Source of the DNA: Actinomycetota bacterium | GTDB taxonomy: Bacteria; Actinomycetota; Acidimicrobiia; Acidimicrobiales; Ilumatobacteraceae | Direction of reading: 5' to 3' | Assembly: GCA_005787785.1 (NCBI GenBank) | Contig: SXZT01000034.1 | Location: forward strand, 1 to 32,525 | Length of the DNA stretch: 32,525 nucleotides | In this document: positions 1 to 9,712 of the stretch, piece by piece | Numbering within the stretch: position 1 is the stretch's first letter | Layout of the letters: each line of letters starts with the position of its first letter | Program-made: the position numbers and the translations under genes | The notes under the pieces: model-generated | Databases searched by the model: none | Told to the model about the DNA's origin: nothing | The model's input: only the letters and a program-made list of their open reading frames with translations

Positions 1-1
1 G

Positions 2-145
2 GACGAGTACTTCGGTTCGTGCACCAACCACGGTGAATGCGAAGCAGCGTGTCCGAAGGAGATCTCGATCGACGTGATCGCCCTCGCCAACGCCGACTAT
101 CGCAAGGCGAAGGTCAAGAACCGCAAGCAACTCGCCCGCAGTTAG
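2..145 (+). CDS. sdhB: Succinate dehydrogenase/fumarate reductase iron-sulfur subunit, C-terminal fragment
   Basis: Partial frame [47 protein letters not shown]; CxxxxxCxxxCP Fe-S ligand pattern typical of SdhB C-termini. Confidence 0.85.
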   Translation, partial: DEYFGSCTNHGECEAACPKEISIDVIALANADYRKAKVKNRKQLARS

Positions 146-206
146 TCGTCGCGTCGTCCCGGGTCTCCGGGTGAACGACTCGCGTCAATGCGGGTAACGT
201 CGGGCC

Positions 207-1649
207 ATGACCGATCACGTCACGTCCCCACGCAACCTTGCCTCGACCCTCGGCGCTCTGCGCACATCGGGCTGGCAATCGGTCCCGGTGAAAGACGAGA
301 TGCGTCGCAATGCGATTGCGAAGATTCGCGCCGGTGAACCACTGTTCGCTGGCGTCATGGGATACGAACACACCGTGATGCCGCAGCTGGAGAACGCGCT
401 GTTGGCGGGTCACGACATCGTGTTTCTCGGTGAGCGCGGCCAGGCAAAGACCCGCATGATCCGTTCGCTGACGGGTTTGTTGGATGAATGGATGCCGATC
501 GTCGCGGGTAGCGAGATCAACGACGATCCGTACAACCCCGTGTCGCGTCACGGGTGCGACCTGGTGGCGCAGATGGGCGACGACACGCCGATTTCGTGGG
601 TGCATCGTTCCGAGCGTTACGGCGAGAAACTGGCCACCCCCGACACGTCGATCGCCGACTTGATCGGCGAGGTCGACCCGATCAAGGTCGCCGAGGGGCG
701 CTATCTGTCGGATGAGTTGACGCTGCACTACGGCCTCGTGCCACGCACCAACCGCGGCATCTTCGCCATCAACGAACTGCCCGACCTTGCCGAGCGCATC
801 CAAGTCGGTTTGTTGAACGTGCTCGAGGAACGCGACGTGCAGATTCGCGGCTACAAGATCCGCCTGCCGCTCGATGTCGTACTCGTCGCATCGGCAAACC
901 CCGACGACTACACGAACCGTGGTCGCATCATCACTCCGTTGAAGGATCGTTTCGGCAGCCAGATCCGCACGCACTATCCGCTCGAAATCTCCACCGAGGT
1001 CGAGATCATCCGCCAAGAGGCACGACCCGCGTCGAGTGGCGGTGTCGAGGTGCACGTTCCCGCGTTCATGGATGAAGTCATCGCGACCTTCAGCCACCTC
1101 GCCCGCGCGAGCAACAACATCAGCCAGCGCAGCGGTGTGTCGGTGCGTCTGTCGGTCAGCAACCACGAGATCATGGTGGCCAACGCCGTGCGTCGCGCAT
1201 TGCGCGCAGGTGACGTCGTCGTGTCGCCCCGTGTGAGTGACCTCGAGGCCCTTGCTGCCTCGACGTCGGGCAAGGTCGAAGTCGAGGTTCTCGAGGACGG
1301 TCGCGAAGGTGCGATCCTCGACCACCTCGTGAAGAGCGCGGTTTTGCAGGTCTACAAGCGTCTCGCGACGCCCGCCACGGTGAACGTGGAAAGCGTGAAC
1401 GAGGTTCTCGCAGCATTCGAGGGTGGCGTCATTGCTCACTCAGGAGAAGACGTCACCTCGACCCAACTCGTCGAATTGCTCGACTCGGTGGCTGCGCTGC
1501 GGCCGATCGTCAACGTCTTCACGGGTGGCGATGAATCACCGGCGGTCGTTGCCAGTGCCGTCGAGTTCGTGCTCGAGGGTCTGCATTTGTCGAAGCGGCT
1601 GAACAAGGACTCGGCAGGCCCGCGGGCCACCTACAGATCCAAGGCCTGA
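207..1649 (+). CDS. MoxR/magnesium-chelatase (ChlI)-type AAA+ ATPase
   Basis: 480 aa; Walker A GERGQAKT (MoxR-like xAKT), RGIFAINELPDL Walker B region, VLVASANPDDYTNRGRIITPLKDRFGSQI sensor-1/arginine-finger region. Confidence 0.85.
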   Translation: MTDHVTSPRNLASTLGALRTSGWQSVPVKDEMRRNAIAKIRAGEPLFAGVMGYEHTVMPQLENALLAGHDIVFLGERGQAKTRMIRSLTGLLDEWMPIVAGSEINDDPYNPVSRHGCDLVAQMGDDTPISWVHRSERYGEKLATPDTSIADLIGEVDPIKVAEGRYLSDELTLHYGLVPRTNRGIFAINELPDLAERIQVGLLNVLEERDVQIRGYKIRLPLDVVLVASANPDDYTNRGRIITPLKDRFGSQIRTHYPLEISTEVEIIRQEARPASSGGVEVHVPAFMDEVIATFSHLARASNNISQRSGVSVRLSVSNHEIMVANAVRRALRAGDVVVSPRVSDLEALAASTSGKVEVEVLEDGREGAILDHLVKSAVLQVYKRLATPATVNVESVNEVLAAFEGGVIAHSGEDVTSTQLVELLDSVAALRPIVNVFTGGDESPAVVASAVEFVLEGLHLSKRLNKDSAGPRATYRSKA

Positions 1650-1660
1650 ACGGTCGCTCG

Positions 1661-2371
1661 TTGCTGAAGAATCTTTTACTGACCGGAGGTTGGGCACACG
1701 ACTTCACGTCGTCGTCGTCGGTGCTCGCCGAGGTCCTCTCGCCGGTGGCGAAAAGCGCGATCGTCGACGACATGAGTGAAGTTGCACGTCAGTTGGACGT
1801 CGGTCAATTCGATGTCCTCACGGTTTATGCCTGTTGGTTCACCATGACCGACGCCCGTTACACCGAAGAGCAGCGGGCGCAGTGGGCGCGCACGACTCCG
1901 AGCGACTTCCGCGACGCCGTCGCGCGTCACCTCGGCGCGGGCCGCGGTCTGTGCGTGCTTCACACGGGACTGTTGTGTTTCACGGATTGGGAGGACTGGC
2001 CGGGAATCGTCGGTGGTGACTGGACATGGGGCCGTAGCTGGCATCCGGCCCCCGCAACGATGCGTGTCGATCGGTGTCCCGATGCAGATGCCCATCCGGT
2101 CGTTGCGGGGATCGAGGGTGTTGAAGTATTCGATGAGCGTTACTGCGACATCGACGCCCGACATGGCTCCAGCGTTCTCATGTCCTCCGGGGGTCCCGAG
2201 GGTGAGTTCCCGACGGTCTGGGTCTGTGATTCGAGCGCCGGGCGGCGCGCCTACAGTTCCCTCGGGCACGACCGCGTCTCGCTCACCGAGCCCACCCATG
2301 CGCAACTCGTTCGTCGCCTGCTCGTATGGGCCGGCGGGGGTGACGCGGCAACGGTCTCGCGCCTAGCATGA
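1661..2371 (+). CDS. ThuA-like (trehalose-utilisation/GATase-like) domain protein
   Basis: 236 aa; LLLTGGWAHDF..., GRGLCVLHTGLLCFTDWEDWPGIVGGDWTWGRSWHPA; TTG start as in ORF track. Confidence 0.7.
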   Translation: MLKNLLLTGGWAHDFTSSSSVLAEVLSPVAKSAIVDDMSEVARQLDVGQFDVLTVYACWFTMTDARYTEEQRAQWARTTPSDFRDAVARHLGAGRGLCVLHTGLLCFTDWEDWPGIVGGDWTWGRSWHPAPATMRVDRCPDADAHPVVAGIEGVEVFDERYCDIDARHGSSVLMSSGGPEGEFPTVWVCDSSAGRRAYSSLGHDRVSLTEPTHAQLVRRLLVWAGGGDAATVSRLA

Positions 2372-2417
2372 CCGCAACGTTCACTGATGTATCGCTGAAT
2401 CCGGGGGAGAGAACAAC

Positions 2418-4730
2418 ATGTCGCTGATCGGTGCAAAGGTTCTGCGCAAGGAAGACCCGAATCTGATCACCGGACAAGGTCTGTACGTCGACGACCTTCA
2501 GCCCGCGGGCTGCGCCTTCATGGCTACGGTGCGCAGCACCCAGCCGCATGCGCGCATCGTCGCAGTCGATACATCGGCCGCGCGGTCGATAGACGGTGTG
2601 CTTGCCGCGTGGACCGCCACCGACATTGCGAACCTGCCCGCACGTCCGTCGAGCTTGCCCGGTATGGACATGCCGCTCATCACCGGTGACGTTGCCCGCT
2701 TCGTCGGTGACATTGTTGCTGTGGTTGTGGCCGCCGATCGTTCCACCGCCGCCGACGCCGCCGAGGCAGTCATCGTCGATTACGAACCGCTGCCTGCGGT
2801 TGCCTCTCTTGGCCAGGCTCTCGCAACTGATGCGCCGATGATTCATCCGGTTCTCCAGGGCAACACCGTCTTTTTCCAGGACTACACCGAGGACTTGTCC
2901 GCTGAATTCGCAGCCGCACCGCGCACCGCCAGCCTCTCGCTCGTCAACAACCGCTGTGCGCCGGTACCCATCGAACCCAACGTCGTTCTCGCCGACTGGG
3001 GTCCGGCAGGACTCACCGTGTGGGCGGCCTTCCAGGCTCCGCACCACCTGCGCAACACCATCGCCGCGTTCTTCGGGATCTCTCAGGACACAACCCGAGT
3101 GATCGCCCCCGACGTCGGCGGCGGTTTTGGCGCCAAGATCAACTTTGCTTCGGAGATATTCCTTGCTGCGGCGTTGTCGCGAGCACTCAGCCGTCCGGTC
3201 AAGTACACCCAGACACGCAGCGAGTGCATGGTTGCGATGTTCCACGGTCGCGCCCAGGAGCACAAGGTCGACGTTGCATTCGACGATTCGGGGAAGATTC
3301 TCGCGTTGAAGGTGCAGGTCACCCAGGACCAGGGTGCGTACCCCGATGCAACCGGCATGGGTTTGCCGGTCCTCACCACCGCCATGTCGGCGGGTTGCTA
3401 CAAGATTCCGAAGGTCGCCGTGTCGTGGCGCAATGTCGTCACCAACACGACACCGGTTGCCGCCTACCGGGGCGCTGGTCGACCGGAAGCGTCTTACATG
3501 ATCGAGCGCGTCATCGACCTGGTCGCCGACGAAACGGGTGTCGACCCGATCGAGGTACGCAAGACCAACTTCATTCCTGCCGATGGGTTCCCGTACCAGA
3601 CCCACAGCCCGCTCGCGGTCTATGACAGTGGCAACTTCGCGGGCGCGCTCGACGAACTGCTTCGTCACGTCGACTACCCGGCCTTGAAGGCCGAGCAAGC
3701 GGCGCGCATGGCAGATCCGACCGAAAAGTTGCTCGGCATCGGGTTTTCTTCGTGGCTCGAGATCGCGGGCTTCGGCCCTCCCGGGTCGCTCGAGGCGTTC
3801 GGACACCTTGCATCGTGGGAGTCCGCCCAGGTTCGCGTGCAGCCCGACGGCAGCGCGATCATCTACACAGGTGCCTCACCGCACGGTCAAGGCACGGTCA
3901 CCACGTTTGCCCAAATCGCTGCCGATCAGCTCGGCATCGACTTCGACCGCATCAGCGTGCGCCACGGTGACACGGCGGTCATTCCCCAGGGCATCGGAAC
4001 AATGGGATCGCGCGCCGTTGCCGTGGGTGGCGAAGGCGTGAAGACGGCAAGCACCCGCGTCTTCGAGCGCGCGAAGAAGATCGCCGCGCATCTCCTCGAA
4101 GCCACCGAAGACGACATCGTTGTCGAGAACGAGGAGTTCCACGTGCGGGGGACCCCGTCGAAATCGGTGCCGTGGTCGCAGGTTGCGTGGAAGAGCTTCC
4201 AACCGCTCGAGCTGCCCGCTGGAATGGAGCCCGGATCACTCGACGCGACCGTGTTCCAGCAGGTCCCCAACTTCAGCTTCCCGTCGGGTGCGTATTGCTG
4301 TGTCGTTGAGATCGACCGCGAAACCGGTGAGGTGGAGATTCGCAACATGTACCTCGTCGATGATTGCGGCACGGTGATCAACCCGATGCTCGTCGAAGGT
4401 CAGGTGCACGGTGGAGTCGCCCAGGGCATCGCTCAGGCCCTCTACGAACACATGCAGTACGACGAGTCCGGAGTGCCGCGAACCGCGACACTGATGGACT
4501 ATCTGGTGCCTGCCGCCCCCGATCTTCCCGGCTACGTCAGCGGGCGCACCGTCACTCTCAACCCCAGCAACACGCTCGGCGCGAAAGGTGTCGGCGAGTC
4601 GGGGTCGGTCGGGGCACCACCGGCCGTCATCAACGCGGTTGTCGATGCACTGAGTCACCTCGGTGTGAAGCACATCGACATGCCGGCAACACCACAAAAG
4701 ATCTGGTCAATCCTCAGGGGGTCGAAGTGA
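2418..4730 (+). CDS. Xanthine dehydrogenase family molybdopterin-binding large subunit (form II CoxL-like)
   Basis: 770 aa; [15 protein letters not shown] active-site loop, GAKGVGESG near the C-terminus; purine-rich RBS gggggag upstream. Confidence 0.92.
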   Translation: MSLIGAKVLRKEDPNLITGQGLYVDDLQPAGCAFMATVRSTQPHARIVAVDTSAARSIDGVLAAWTATDIANLPARPSSLPGMDMPLITGDVARFVGDIVAVVVAADRSTAADAAEAVIVDYEPLPAVASLGQALATDAPMIHPVLQGNTVFFQDYTEDLSAEFAAAPRTASLSLVNNRCAPVPIEPNVVLADWGPAGLTVWAAFQAPHHLRNTIAAFFGISQDTTRVIAPDVGGGFGAKINFASEIFLAAALSRALSRPVKYTQTRSECMVAMFHGRAQEHKVDVAFDDSGKILALKVQVTQDQGAYPDATGMGLPVLTTAMSAGCYKIPKVAVSWRNVVTNTTPVAAYRGAGRPEASYMIERVIDLVADETGVDPIEVRKTNFIPADGFPYQTHSPLAVYDSGNFAGALDELLRHVDYPALKAEQAARMADPTEKLLGIGFSSWLEIAGFGPPGSLEAFGHLASWESAQVRVQPDGSAIIYTGASPHGQGTVTTFAQIAADQLGIDFDRISVRHGDTAVIPQGIGTMGSRAVAVGGEGVKTASTRVFERAKKIAAHLLEATEDDIVVENEEFHVRGTPSKSVPWSQVAWKSFQPLELPAGMEPGSLDATVFQQVPNFSFPSGAYCCVVEIDRETGEVEIRNMYLVDDCGTVINPMLVEGQVHGGVAQGIAQALYEHMQYDESGVPRTATLMDYLVPAAPDLPGYVSGRTVTLNPSNTLGAKGVGESGSVGAPPAVINAVVDALSHLGVKHIDMPATPQKIWSILRGSK

Positions 4731-5230
4731 GCACAATCGAAACGCACACGACACGCGTCACCGTCACGGTGAACGGTCGAGAGGTGAGCGAGGAAGTCGA
4801 GCCGCGCACGCTGCTCGTGCACTTCCTGCGCGAACAAGCCCGACTCACGGGAACGCACGTCGGATGCGATACCTCGAATTGCGGCGCATGCACGGTTCTC
4901 ATCGACGGCGAAGCCGCCAAGTCGTGCACGGTGCTCGCGGTTCAGGCCAACGGCCACAAGGTGACCACGGTCGAGGGAGTCGGCAACGGAAGCGGTGGCT
5001 TCAGTCCGGTCCAAGAGGGATTCCGCCAGGAGCACGGCCTTCAGTGCGGTTACTGCACGCCGGGGATGATCATGGCCTGCACCGCCTTGCTCACCGAGAA
5101 CCCAAAACCAAACGAGCACGAGATCCGCGAAGCGCTGGAAGGCAACCTGTGCCGTTGCACGGGGTACGAGACGATCGTTCGTGCCGTGCAGTGGGCGGCA
5201 ACAAACGGAGGGGCGGGTGAGTGGGCATGA
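4727..5230 (+). CDS. (2Fe-2S)-binding small subunit of molybdenum hydroxylase (CoxS-like)
   Basis: [17 protein letters not shown]... [16 protein letters not shown]... CGYCTPGM... [16 protein letters not shown] start overlaps the large-subunit TGA (GTGA). Confidence 0.92.
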   Translation: MSTIETHTTRVTVTVNGREVSEEVEPRTLLVHFLREQARLTGTHVGCDTSNCGACTVLIDGEAAKSCTVLAVQANGHKVTTVEGVGNGSGGFSPVQEGFRQEHGLQCGYCTPGMIMACTALLTENPKPNEHEIREALEGNLCRCTGYETIVRAVQWAATNGGAGEWA

Positions 5231-6048
5231 TTCCCGCCCGTTTCGACTACAGGCAGGCAGGGTCCGTTGCCGAGGCCCTTCAGCTTCTCGTATCGTGCGA
5301 CGACGCGAAGCTTCTTGCAGGAGGCCACTCGCTCGTGCCGCTCATGAAGATGCGCCTCGTCTCGCCGGCCACGCTCATCGACATCAGCGGTATTGCCGAG
5401 TTGCAGGGTGTCGCCGACACGGGCTCGGTTCTGCGCGTCGGGGCGCTCACACGGCATCGTGTTGTTGAACGCTCGCAGGTTGTGGCGCAACACGTTCCGC
5501 TTCTCGCCCATGTTGCCGGGCTCGTGGGTGATCCACAGGTTCGCAACCGCGGCACGATTGGCGGTTCACTCGTTCACGGAGACCCTGCAGCCGACCTGCC
5601 GTCGGTGGCTCTGGCAACCGGTGCAACGATGATTGTCACCGGACCCGCTGGAGAGCGGCGAATCACCGCCGCCGACTTCTTCGTCGACTTCCTCGAGACG
5701 GCGGTTGGTCCTGACGAGATTCTGACTGCCATCGAGTTTCCCAAGCGAACCGGGGCCGGCTTCGGCTACGAGAAGTTCGTGCGACGCTCGATGGACTACG
5801 CAATCGTCGGTGTCGCGGTGCAAGCGGGCGAACAGCCCGGCATTGCGCTCGTCAACATGGGTAGCGTTCCGCGTCGTGCCGAAGCTGCTTCTCAGGCGCT
5901 GGCAAGCGGCGCGGCCGTTGATGCGGTGGCGGCGCTTGCCGCCGACGGCACCAACCCGCCCGAGGACTTGAACGCGAATGCCGACTACCGCCGACACCTC
6001 GCCTCGGTGCTGACCAAGCGTGCTCTCCTCGCCGCGGGATACCGGTGA
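5227..6048 (+). CDS. FAD-binding medium subunit of molybdenum hydroxylase (CoxM-like)
   Basis: [21 protein letters not shown]...[16 protein letters not shown]...[27 protein letters not shown] overlap with upstream gene. Confidence 0.92.
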   Translation: MIPARFDYRQAGSVAEALQLLVSCDDAKLLAGGHSLVPLMKMRLVSPATLIDISGIAELQGVADTGSVLRVGALTRHRVVERSQVVAQHVPLLAHVAGLVGDPQVRNRGTIGGSLVHGDPAADLPSVALATGATMIVTGPAGERRITAADFFVDFLETAVGPDEILTAIEFPKRTGAGFGYEKFVRRSMDYAIVGVAVQAGEQPGIALVNMGSVPRRAEAASQALASGAAVDAVAALAADGTNPPEDLNANADYRRHLASVLTKRALLAAGYR

Positions 6049-6275
6049 CGGGACAGGGCTATCGCGTCGAGATCAATCGCGAGACCTGCATCAGCTCGGG
6101 TCGCTGTGTGGGTGACGCTCCTGGCGCATTCATTTTCGATGACGACGAACTCGCCACAGTCGGCGATGCAGTGACGGACCTTGCCGAGACAAAGCTCTTG
6201 CGCATCGCGCGTGACTGTCCCGGCGAGGCAATCATCGTGTACGGCACCGACGGTGTGCCCCTGCAGCTTCACTGA
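6045..6275 (+). CDS. Small ferredoxin, [3Fe-4S]-type associated with cytochromes P450
   Basis: 76 aa; ETCISSGRCVGDAPGAF...ARDCPGEAI (Cx5C...CP pattern); GTGA overlap with upstream gene. Confidence 0.85.
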   Translation: MTGQGYRVEINRETCISSGRCVGDAPGAFIFDDDELATVGDAVTDLAETKLLRIARDCPGEAIIVYGTDGVPLQLH

Positions 6276-7288
6276 ACGGCATCGATGGCAAAGATCCGTC
6301 GGGCGTTGCCCCCGAGGATTTTTGCCGTATCAGCCTGCGAGAGACCAAGTGAACTGATCTTTTCCAGGTAGTTCTCCTCGAGATCCCAACCCGCAAAGTT
6401 GCTTCCAAGCAGCACCTTGTTGGCGCCTTCCGTACGCACGAGAAAGTCGAGCGCGTCGGTGCGGTGAACCGCGGTGTCGAATGAGAACTGCGCCCACTGT
6501 TCGTCGAAGCTGCGCCGCAAGAGGCCCTTGCCCCACGGGCGTCGTTCGAGTGCGGCCTCGAGGCGGCCTTTTTGAAAGGGAGCGAAGCCGCCACCGTGGG
6601 CGACGTGCACGTGCAGGCTGGGATGCCGGTCGAGCACGCCGCCGAAGAGGAGATGGGCGACGGCGAGAGCTTCGTCGATCGCGAACCCGAGGATGATGTC
6701 CATGTCCCATGGACCAAAGATCGGGTCCGGGCCCCGGGACACCGTTCGGGGTTCGGGATGAACGATGAGAGGTACGCCGAGTGCTTCGTGTTCCGCCCAG
6801 AGTTCGTTCCATCGGGGGTCGGAAAGAGGGATGCCGTTCACGTCGGAGCCGATGTACGAGCTCTTCAGGCCCAGTTCGGTGACTGCACGACGCAGTTCGA
6901 CACACGCGGCACCGGGATCCTGCATCGGCAGACCGGCTGCGCCAACGAGTCTCGGATGGTGGCGACAGATTTCTGCAATTTCGTCGTTCGTCCGTTGGTT
7001 GAAGCGGATCGCTTCGGTCGCGGGCTGGTGGTAAAAGAACGTGATCGGGTTGGGTGACACCAATTGCTGTTGGATGCCTAGTTGGTCCATGTGCTCGACG
7101 CGTTTCCGGGCATCCGAGAAGGGGCTGTCGACGAACTTCACGTTTTCGAGGACGTAGTCGCCGGCACGAAAAAATTGGGTGCCGTCGGATCGCACACCCA
7201 TCTCGGGACCGGCATGCCCACAAGTGCCCATCACACCGGGCAGAAGAATGTGGGCGTGCACATCAAAGACATCGAATGTCTGGCTCAT
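6269..7288 (-). CDS. Amidohydrolase family 2 (ACMSD-like decarboxylase/hydrolase)
   Basis: Start placed at MSQTFDVFDVHAHILLPG; VIHPEP, HVAHGGG, KVLLGSNFAGWD, ILGGNARRIF motifs; upstream part of the 581-aa track ORF is antisense to the neighbouring P450. Confidence 0.85.
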   Translation of the reverse strand: MSQTFDVFDVHAHILLPGVMGTCGHAGPEMGVRSDGTQFFRAGDYVLENVKFVDSPFSDARKRVEHMDQLGIQQQLVSPNPITFFYHQPATEAIRFNQRTNDEIAEICRHHPRLVGAAGLPMQDPGAACVELRRAVTELGLKSSYIGSDVNGIPLSDPRWNELWAEHEALGVPLIVHPEPRTVSRGPDPIFGPWDMDIILGFAIDEALAVAHLLFGGVLDRHPSLHVHVAHGGGFAPFQKGRLEAALERRPWGKGLLRRSFDEQWAQFSFDTAVHRTDALDFLVRTEGANKVLLGSNFAGWDLEENYLEKISSLGLSQADTAKILGGNARRIFAIDAVQ

Positions 7289-8499
7289 CGGGGGTTCCCT
7301 TGCTGGTCGAAGACGACGTGGTACGTGCGCCAGGTTGGTCGTGTGGTGCGCTCGTCGCGGACCGGCGGATACAGAGACGAACGCCGTGCACCTTTTGCCA
7401 ACAGGCTTGAAATCATCACGGTGATTGCGCCGAGCAAGCGGTCTCCGTCGGATTGACCGGGCGGTAGCCCACCCGCAAGTTCCTGGCCGAGGCATGCGTG
7501 AAAGCCGGACCCGAAGGTCAGGCCCCACGGTGCCGCACCGTCGATGACGGTGCGCATCGGGTCGAAAGTGTCGGCATCGTCGCCGAAAACGGACGTGTCC
7601 CTGTTTGCGGCAACCATGTCGATGACGATTGTGTCCCCGGCGGCGAATCGGTCGCCTGTCGGCAGTTGTCCGTGGGCGACCGCGCACCGAACCGATTGCG
7701 GGCTGGCCGGGTGGAGTCGCAACGATTCGTGGACGAAGCGTTGAAGAGTGTCCGGTTCGGAAACGAGGGTCTGCAGCGTCCCGGGTCGTTCCGCATCGTG
7801 TTCGAAACAGTGGTGCAGCGCGTGAACGAGCGCAACCGAGGTGGAGTGCGAACCCACCCACGGAAAGTACGCAACCTCGCGTTCGATCACATCGGTCGGC
7901 ATGCCGTGTTCCTCGCGGGCAGCGAGCAGCACGGTGAGAATGTCGCGCGGAAGGTCGCTCTCCGGTCGTCGCTCGGCGCGGATCTCGCGGATCAACGACT
8001 CTCGGCGGGCCCACGCAGGTGCGAGATACGTGGATCGAACCTCATCGAGAGCGGCGAGGCCGTCGGCAACGATCGCAGACTTGTCGCCGGTGGCATGAAC
8101 AACCGTCGATGCCGCCGCGAGCCGTGTCATCAGGCCGGCAAGGCGCAAGAAATCCGCCGTGTCGGAGCCGATGTCGAGACCCGCAACCGAAGCCGCGAGT
8201 CTCAACATGGCGTGGCGTACGACGGGAACGATGTCGACGTCGGCGCCGTCACCACGGTGCGTCGCGAGGGATTCTTCGAGGAGCGTCGGAATCAGCTCGC
8301 GTTCCCAGTACGCGAAGGTGTCTCGTCGAAACAGGCGGTTCTCGAGCCGTCGTCGTTCCGTGTGTGGTGCACCGTGAAGGTTCACAATCACGCCGTCCAT
8401 GAGCGCCCGACCTTCGTCGTAGAGGCCCTGACGCAAGTCACGGTGGCGCAGCGCCTCGCGGGCCGTGGACCACGACTCGAGGCGCAATGTCTCAGCCAC
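7285..8499 (-). CDS. Cytochrome P450 (paralogue 1)
   Basis: 404 aa; ExxR (ESLR), heme motif FGSGFHACLGQELA, I-helix WVGSHSTS; GTG start. Confidence 0.92.
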   Translation of the reverse strand: MAETLRLESWSTAREALRHRDLRQGLYDEGRALMDGVIVNLHGAPHTERRRLENRLFRRDTFAYWERELIPTLLEESLATHRGDGADVDIVPVVRHAMLRLAASVAGLDIGSDTADFLRLAGLMTRLAAASTVVHATGDKSAIVADGLAALDEVRSTYLAPAWARRESLIREIRAERRPESDLPRDILTVLLAAREEHGMPTDVIEREVAYFPWVGSHSTSVALVHALHHCFEHDAERPGTLQTLVSEPDTLQRFVHESLRLHPASPQSVRCAVAHGQLPTGDRFAAGDTIVIDMVAANRDTSVFGDDADTFDPMRTVIDGAAPWGLTFGSGFHACLGQELAGGLPPGQSDGDRLLGAITVMISSLLAKGARRSSLYPPVRDERTTRPTWRTYHVVFDQQGNPR

Positions 8500-9712
8500 G
8501 CATCCCTGCGGGTGGATCGAACAGAACGTGATACGACGACCAGTAGGGCCGACTCGTTGCGGTGTCGATTTGTGCGGGCCGATTCGGATCGGGCTTCACA
8601 CCGCGGTCGAACATTGCCTGAACGGCCACCGTTGACAGGCCGTATTCGTAGTCGGCGGTCTCTTCGGATCGTTCATTCAGTCCGGCTGCGAGCTCTTGGC
8701 CGATGCACGCATGCATCCCGGATCCGAACGAGAGACCCCAGCGGCTCACGCCAGGACCCTGTTCGCCGCGGTGGGGGTTGAACTCGGCCGCGTCGGCACC
8801 GAACACCGACTTGTCGCGGTTGACCGACATGAGGTCGATGACGACCGTTGACCCGGCGGGCACCACGGTGCCGTTGCGCAACGTGACTTCGGCGAGGGCA
8901 CGGCGCATGCCGGTCGGACTCGAGGGATTGAGACGGATCGTCTCGTAGACCGCGTGTTGAACGAACTCGCGGTTCGTGCGAACCAATTCGGCGTCCTCGG
9001 GATGTTTGGTAAGCCAGGCAAAGAGGTTGTCGATCGTCCGCACGAACGCGGTTGCCGACGTGTGGGCTCCGGCGAGGAGGAAGAAGGCAATTTCCCGAAC
9101 CATTGTCTGCTGGTCGATGTGCAGGGAGTCCTCGTTGCGGAGCAACACCGTGAGAATGTCGAGAGGAAGCGCGTCCTCGCTGATCTTGCCCGCGCGCCAC
9201 TGACGGATGAGCTCGTGCCGATGGGCGATCGATGGTGCCAGAAACTCGGCCTCGAAGCGACCCATCGACTCGCTGACCTCCACCTTCACCTCGTCGGGAT
9301 TGCGAAGGGTGTGGGCAAGGGTTGCGCCCTCGATGAACTTCATCATGTACGAGTACAACCTGTTGGTTTCCTCGGGTGTTCCGAGCGGGCGGTCGACCCC
9401 GGCATTCAGCGCTGCGAGATTCATCATCAATTGGTGCGACAGATGGACGAGTTCGACTGAGCCGTAGCTGACGTGCGGTGCGAGCGTGTCGTCGATGATG
9501 CGGGGAAAATAGTCGCGCTCGTAGCGCACCAGTGTTTCGCGACGGAACAGCCGGTTCTCGAGTCGGCGCCGCGCGCGATGTTCGTCGCCGTGGAGATTGA
9601 CAAGCACGCCCCCCATGACGATTTCACCCGCGTCGTAGAGCGCCTGGCGCAGATCTTTCTGTCGGTAGACGTCGCGTGCATCTTCGTATGAAGCGACGGT
9701 GAAGGTCTCCAT
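8492..9712 (-). CDS. Cytochrome P450 (paralogue 2)
   Basis: Start METFTVASYEDARDVYRQ at 9712, coupled to upstream stop (TGATG); ExxR (ETIR), heme motif FGSGMHACIGQELA, I-helix AGAHTS; extensive similarity to paralogue 1 (VNLHGxxHxxRRRLENRLFRR). Confidence 0.93.
   Translation of the reverse strand: METFTVASYEDARDVYRQKDLRQALYDAGEIVMGGVLVNLHGDEHRARRRLENRLFRRETLVRYERDYFPRIIDDTLAPHVSYGSVELVHLSHQLMMNLAALNAGVDRPLGTPEETNRLYSYMMKFIEGATLAHTLRNPDEVKVEVSESMGRFEAEFLAPSIAHRHELIRQWRAGKISEDALPLDILTVLLRNEDSLHIDQQTMVREIAFFLLAGAHTSATAFVRTIDNLFAWLTKHPEDAELVRTNREFVQHAVYETIRLNPSSPTGMRRALAEVTLRNGTVVPAGSTVVIDLMSVNRDKSVFGADAAEFNPHRGEQGPGVSRWGLSFGSGMHACIGQELAAGLNERSEETADYEYGLSTVAVQAMFDRGVKPDPNRPAQIDTATSRPYWSSYHVLFDPPAGMRG

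Noticed and set aside
114-1439. 441-aa minus-strand ORF opposite the MoxR gene
   Set aside because: Antisense shadow ORF from GC-rich third positions; composition is low-complexity His/Arg/Asp-rich with no recognisable family motif.
2283-3806. 507-aa minus-strand ORF opposite the Mo-hydroxylase large subunit
   Set aside because: Mirror-frame artefact of a strongly supported gene on the plus strand.
2418-6048. Genuine aerobic CO dehydrogenase (coxMSL)
   Set aside because: The active-site loop is AYRGAGR rather than AYxCSFR and gene order is L-S-M; CO oxidation cannot be claimed.
7289-8014. N-terminal extension of the amidohydrolase ORF (581 aa in track)
   Set aside because: Runs through the P450 coding region in another frame; family N-terminus begins at MSQTFDVFDVHAH.
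7498-8781. 427-aa plus-strand ORF across the P450 genes
   Set aside because: Opposite strand carries P450 signature motifs throughout; this frame has none.
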